From assembly GCF_900186985.1 (NCBI RefSeq), contig NZ_LT906447.1, positions 372,001 to 436,000 on the forward strand: a stretch of DNA of 64,000 bases. The letters run 5' to 3'. This DNA is from Staphylococcus piscifermentans. Lineage in GTDB: Bacteria; Bacillota; Bacilli; Staphylococcales; Staphylococcaceae. The position numbers were made by a program, and so were the translations under genes. A model generated the notes under the pieces. That model ran no database searches, was not told the origin of the DNA, and was given only the letters and a program-made list of their open reading frames with translations. The stretch's first letter is position 1, and each line of letters starts with the position of its first letter. Shown here piece by piece: positions 62,231 to 64,000 of the stretch.

Positions 62231-63196
62231 ATGAATAAATTATATGCTGTTGGTGAGGCACTGATTGATTTTATACCCGGTGAACGCGATTCAAAATTAA
62301 AAGAAGTAACACAATTTCAGCCGCAAGTTGGAGGGGCACCAACGAATGTAGCAAGTTGTGTAGCTAAACTTGGTGGCAAATCTTCTATTATTACCCAAGT
62401 GGGCGAAGATGCATTTGGCGAAAAAATTGAAGATACCTTGATAAATATCGGTGTAGATACACAACATTTAAAGAAAACCCCTGAAGCCAATACTGCGCTT
62501 GCTTTCGTAAGTTTAACTAAGGAAGGTGAACGTGACTTCGCCTTTTATAGAAAGCCTTCAGCGGATATGTTGTTGCAAACTGAGGATTTAACTGGATTAG
62601 AGTTTGATTCAACGGACATTCTGCATTTTTGTTCAGTAGATTTAGTGGATTATCCTATTAAGCACACGCATGTAGAATTAATAGACAAGATGTTGCAAGC
62701 GGAGGGCACTGTAATATTTGATCCGAACTTACGTTTTCCGTTGTGGGATTCTCCAGACGCTCTAAGAGAAACTGTTTTAGAATTTATTCCTAAAGCTCAT
62801 ATTTTAAAAATATCTGATGAAGAATTAGAATTTATTTCTAGTATTAAGGATAAAGATGAGGCCATCACATCATTATTTAAGGGCAATGTGGAAATTGTTA
62901 TTTATACAGAAGGCAAAAGTGGTGCATCTATTTACACTAAAGAGGGCTTAATCGCAAATAAGGATGGATTTAATGTGACCGTAAAAGATACAACAGGTGC
63001 AGGTGATGCATTTATAGGTGCGGTTATTTATCAATTGTTAAACCATGATCGGAATCATTTAATAGAAGAAGGACATCAATATTTGAGATTCGCAAATGCC
63101 GTAGGAGGATTAGCAACTACTGAGTACGGAGCTATTGAAAGCCTTCCTATAAGAGATGAAGTGGAAAAATTTATAAGAGGTGAATTGAATGAGTGA
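62231..63196 (+). CDS. scrK: Fructokinase
   Basis: Phosphorylates the fructose released by ScrB. The 321-residue product is of the PfkB/ribokinase family. It has the N-terminal signature VGGAPTNVASCVAKLGG, and DTTGAGDAFIGA near residue 256 with the catalytic Asp. It starts two bases after scrB and overlaps scrA by eight bases, so translation is probably coupled. Some PfkB kinases act on other sugars; the operon makes fructose the best reading. Confidence 0.92.
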   Translation: MNKLYAVGEALIDFIPGERDSKLKEVTQFQPQVGGAPTNVASCVAKLGGKSSIITQVGEDAFGEKIEDTLINIGVDTQHLKKTPEANTALAFVSLTKEGERDFAFYRKPSADMLLQTEDLTGLEFDSTDILHFCSVDLVDYPIKHTHVELIDKMLQAEGTVIFDPNLRFPLWDSPDALRETVLEFIPKAHILKISDEELEFISSIKDKDEAITSLFKGNVEIVIYTEGKSGASIYTKEGLIANKDGFNVTVKDTTGAGDAFIGAVIYQLLNHDRNHLIEEGHQYLRFANAVGGLATTEYGAIESLPIRDEVEKFIRGELNE

Positions 63197-64000
63197 TAAG
63201 AAGATTGCTGAGTCAGTTATCCAGGCAGTGGGCGGGAAAGATAATATTGAGTCTATTGCACATTGTGCTACCAGATTAAGGATTATGGTAAAAAACCAAG
63301 AAGCGGTAAAGCAAGATGAAGTAGAAGAGATAGATAAAGTTAAAGGAGCGTTTTATAACTCAGGACAGTTTCAAATTATTTTTGGAACCGGTACCGTCAA
63401 TAAAATTTACAATGAAATTACGAAACTTGGAATTGAAAGTGGCAGTAAGGAAGAAATAAAGGAAAAAGGTTCAAAACAAGGAAACGCATTTCAACGTGCA
63501 ATCCGTGTATTTGGTGATGTATTCGTACCGATTATTCCAGTATTAGTGGCAACAGGGCTATTTATGGGATTACGCGGGGTCGTTATGAATGAACAAATCT
63601 TGGGATGGATGGGGTTAACAGCAAAAGATATCCCTCAAAATTTTATATTATTCACTCAAGTACTGACTGATACTGCATTTGCCTTTTTACCTGCATTAGT
63701 TGCATGGAGTGCATTTAAAGTATTTGGGGGAAGCCCAGTATTAGGAATAGTATTAGGGTTAATGCTGGTCAACCCGGCGCTTCCTAATGCGTATGAAGTT
63801 GGTAATGGTACTGCAAAAGCTTTAAATTTCTTTGGATTTATTCCAATAGTAGGGTATCAAGGATCAGTTTTGCCCGCTTTCTTTGTTGGGTTAATTGGAG
63901 CAAAATTTGAAAAAAGTTTAAGGAAGCGCATTCCTGACGCTATTGATTTAATAGTTACTCCTTTCTTAGTATTGCTTGTAATGATTACATTAGGTTTATT
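63189..64000 (+). CDS. scrA: Sucrose-specific PTS enzyme IIBC (3' end outside window)
   Basis: Takes up sucrose and phosphorylates it on entry. Translation from ATG 63189 is open to the last base, giving about 270 residues of an expected 470 or so. The EIIB domain has its phosphorylated Cys26 in IAHCATRLR and the GQFQIIFGTG loop near 60. The EIIC membrane domain starts near residue 100 (VFGDVFVPIIPVLVATGLFM). No EIIA domain can be seen in the part present. The frame has no stop within the window. Confidence 0.93.
   Translation, partial: MSDKKIAESVIQAVGGKDNIESIAHCATRLRIMVKNQEAVKQDEVEEIDKVKGAFYNSGQFQIIFGTGTVNKIYNEITKLGIESGSKEEIKEKGSKQGNAFQRAIRVFGDVFVPIIPVLVATGLFMGLRGVVMNEQILGWMGLTAKDIPQNFILFTQVLTDTAFAFLPALVAWSAFKVFGGSPVLGIVLGLMLVNPALPNAYEVGNGTAKALNFFGFIPIVGYQGSVLPAFFVGLIGAKFEKSLRKRIPDAIDLIVTPFLVLLVMITLGL

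Overview
The window comes from a low-GC Gram-positive bacterium, almost certainly a coagulase-negative Staphylococcus. The evidence is YSIRK signal peptides with LPxTG anchors, an accessory Sec locus in the order secY2-asp1-asp2-asp3-secA2-gtfA-gtfB, a PepA1/Fst-like type I toxin, and a staphylococcal scr sucrose operon. I cannot fix the species. It is an accessory, surface-oriented chromosome region with three very large wall-anchored proteins.

Layout. 1-4617: the C-terminal part of a serine-rich repeat glycoprotein (SraP-like). 4701-14779: its dedicated export and glycosylation genes. 14780-15684: a compact RNA-regulated region with a 31-residue type I toxin on the minus strand, its antisense RNA, a second copy of the antisense RNA without a toxin, and a 43-bp tandem repeat of eight units. 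15685-18302: an AlkA-type DNA glycosylase, tRNA-Ser(CGA) and a lipoprotein with a putative glycosidase domain. 18588-32036: one gene of 4482 codons for a wall-anchored protein in which about 80 short 'FSDG' modules alternate with collagen-like Gly-X-Y segments. 32223-35059: a SAM-I riboswitch and the metNIQ methionine importer. 35169-36157: tRNA-Ser(TGA) and an alpha/beta hydrolase. 36425-43099: a second YSIRK/LPETG protein with 13 Rib-like repeats. 43475-45663: an AraC-type regulator, a 13-C homopolymer and an unrecognised lysine-tailed protein. 45745-57552: a glycopolymer cluster with three TagF-like transferases fused to glycosyltransferase domains, a membrane acyltransferase and a UTP-glucose-1-phosphate uridylyltransferase. 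57617-59688: a YhgE/Pip-like membrane protein and a divergent TetR regulator. 59707-64000: scrR, scrB, scrK and the start of scrA.

How it fits together. SecY2/SecA2/Asp1-3 export the serine-rich adhesin after GtfA/GtfB add GlcNAc. The collagen-like and Rib-type proteins carry YSIRK signals and should use the general Sec route and sortase A. The TagF-like cluster probably makes or decorates a glycerol-phosphate-containing wall or surface polymer, so most of the window shapes the cell surface. The scr genes take up and split sucrose under a LacI-type repressor whose palindromic operator is visible upstream of scrB.

Most noteworthy: the collagen/FSDG bead-on-string giant with a four-cysteine C-terminal segment; the type I toxin-antitoxin with an orphan antitoxin copy; two look-alike promoter-plus-terminator leaders upstream of the acyltransferase and gtaB genes; the 43-bp minisatellite; and the poly-C tract. 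All motif calls were made by eye; no search or folding was run.
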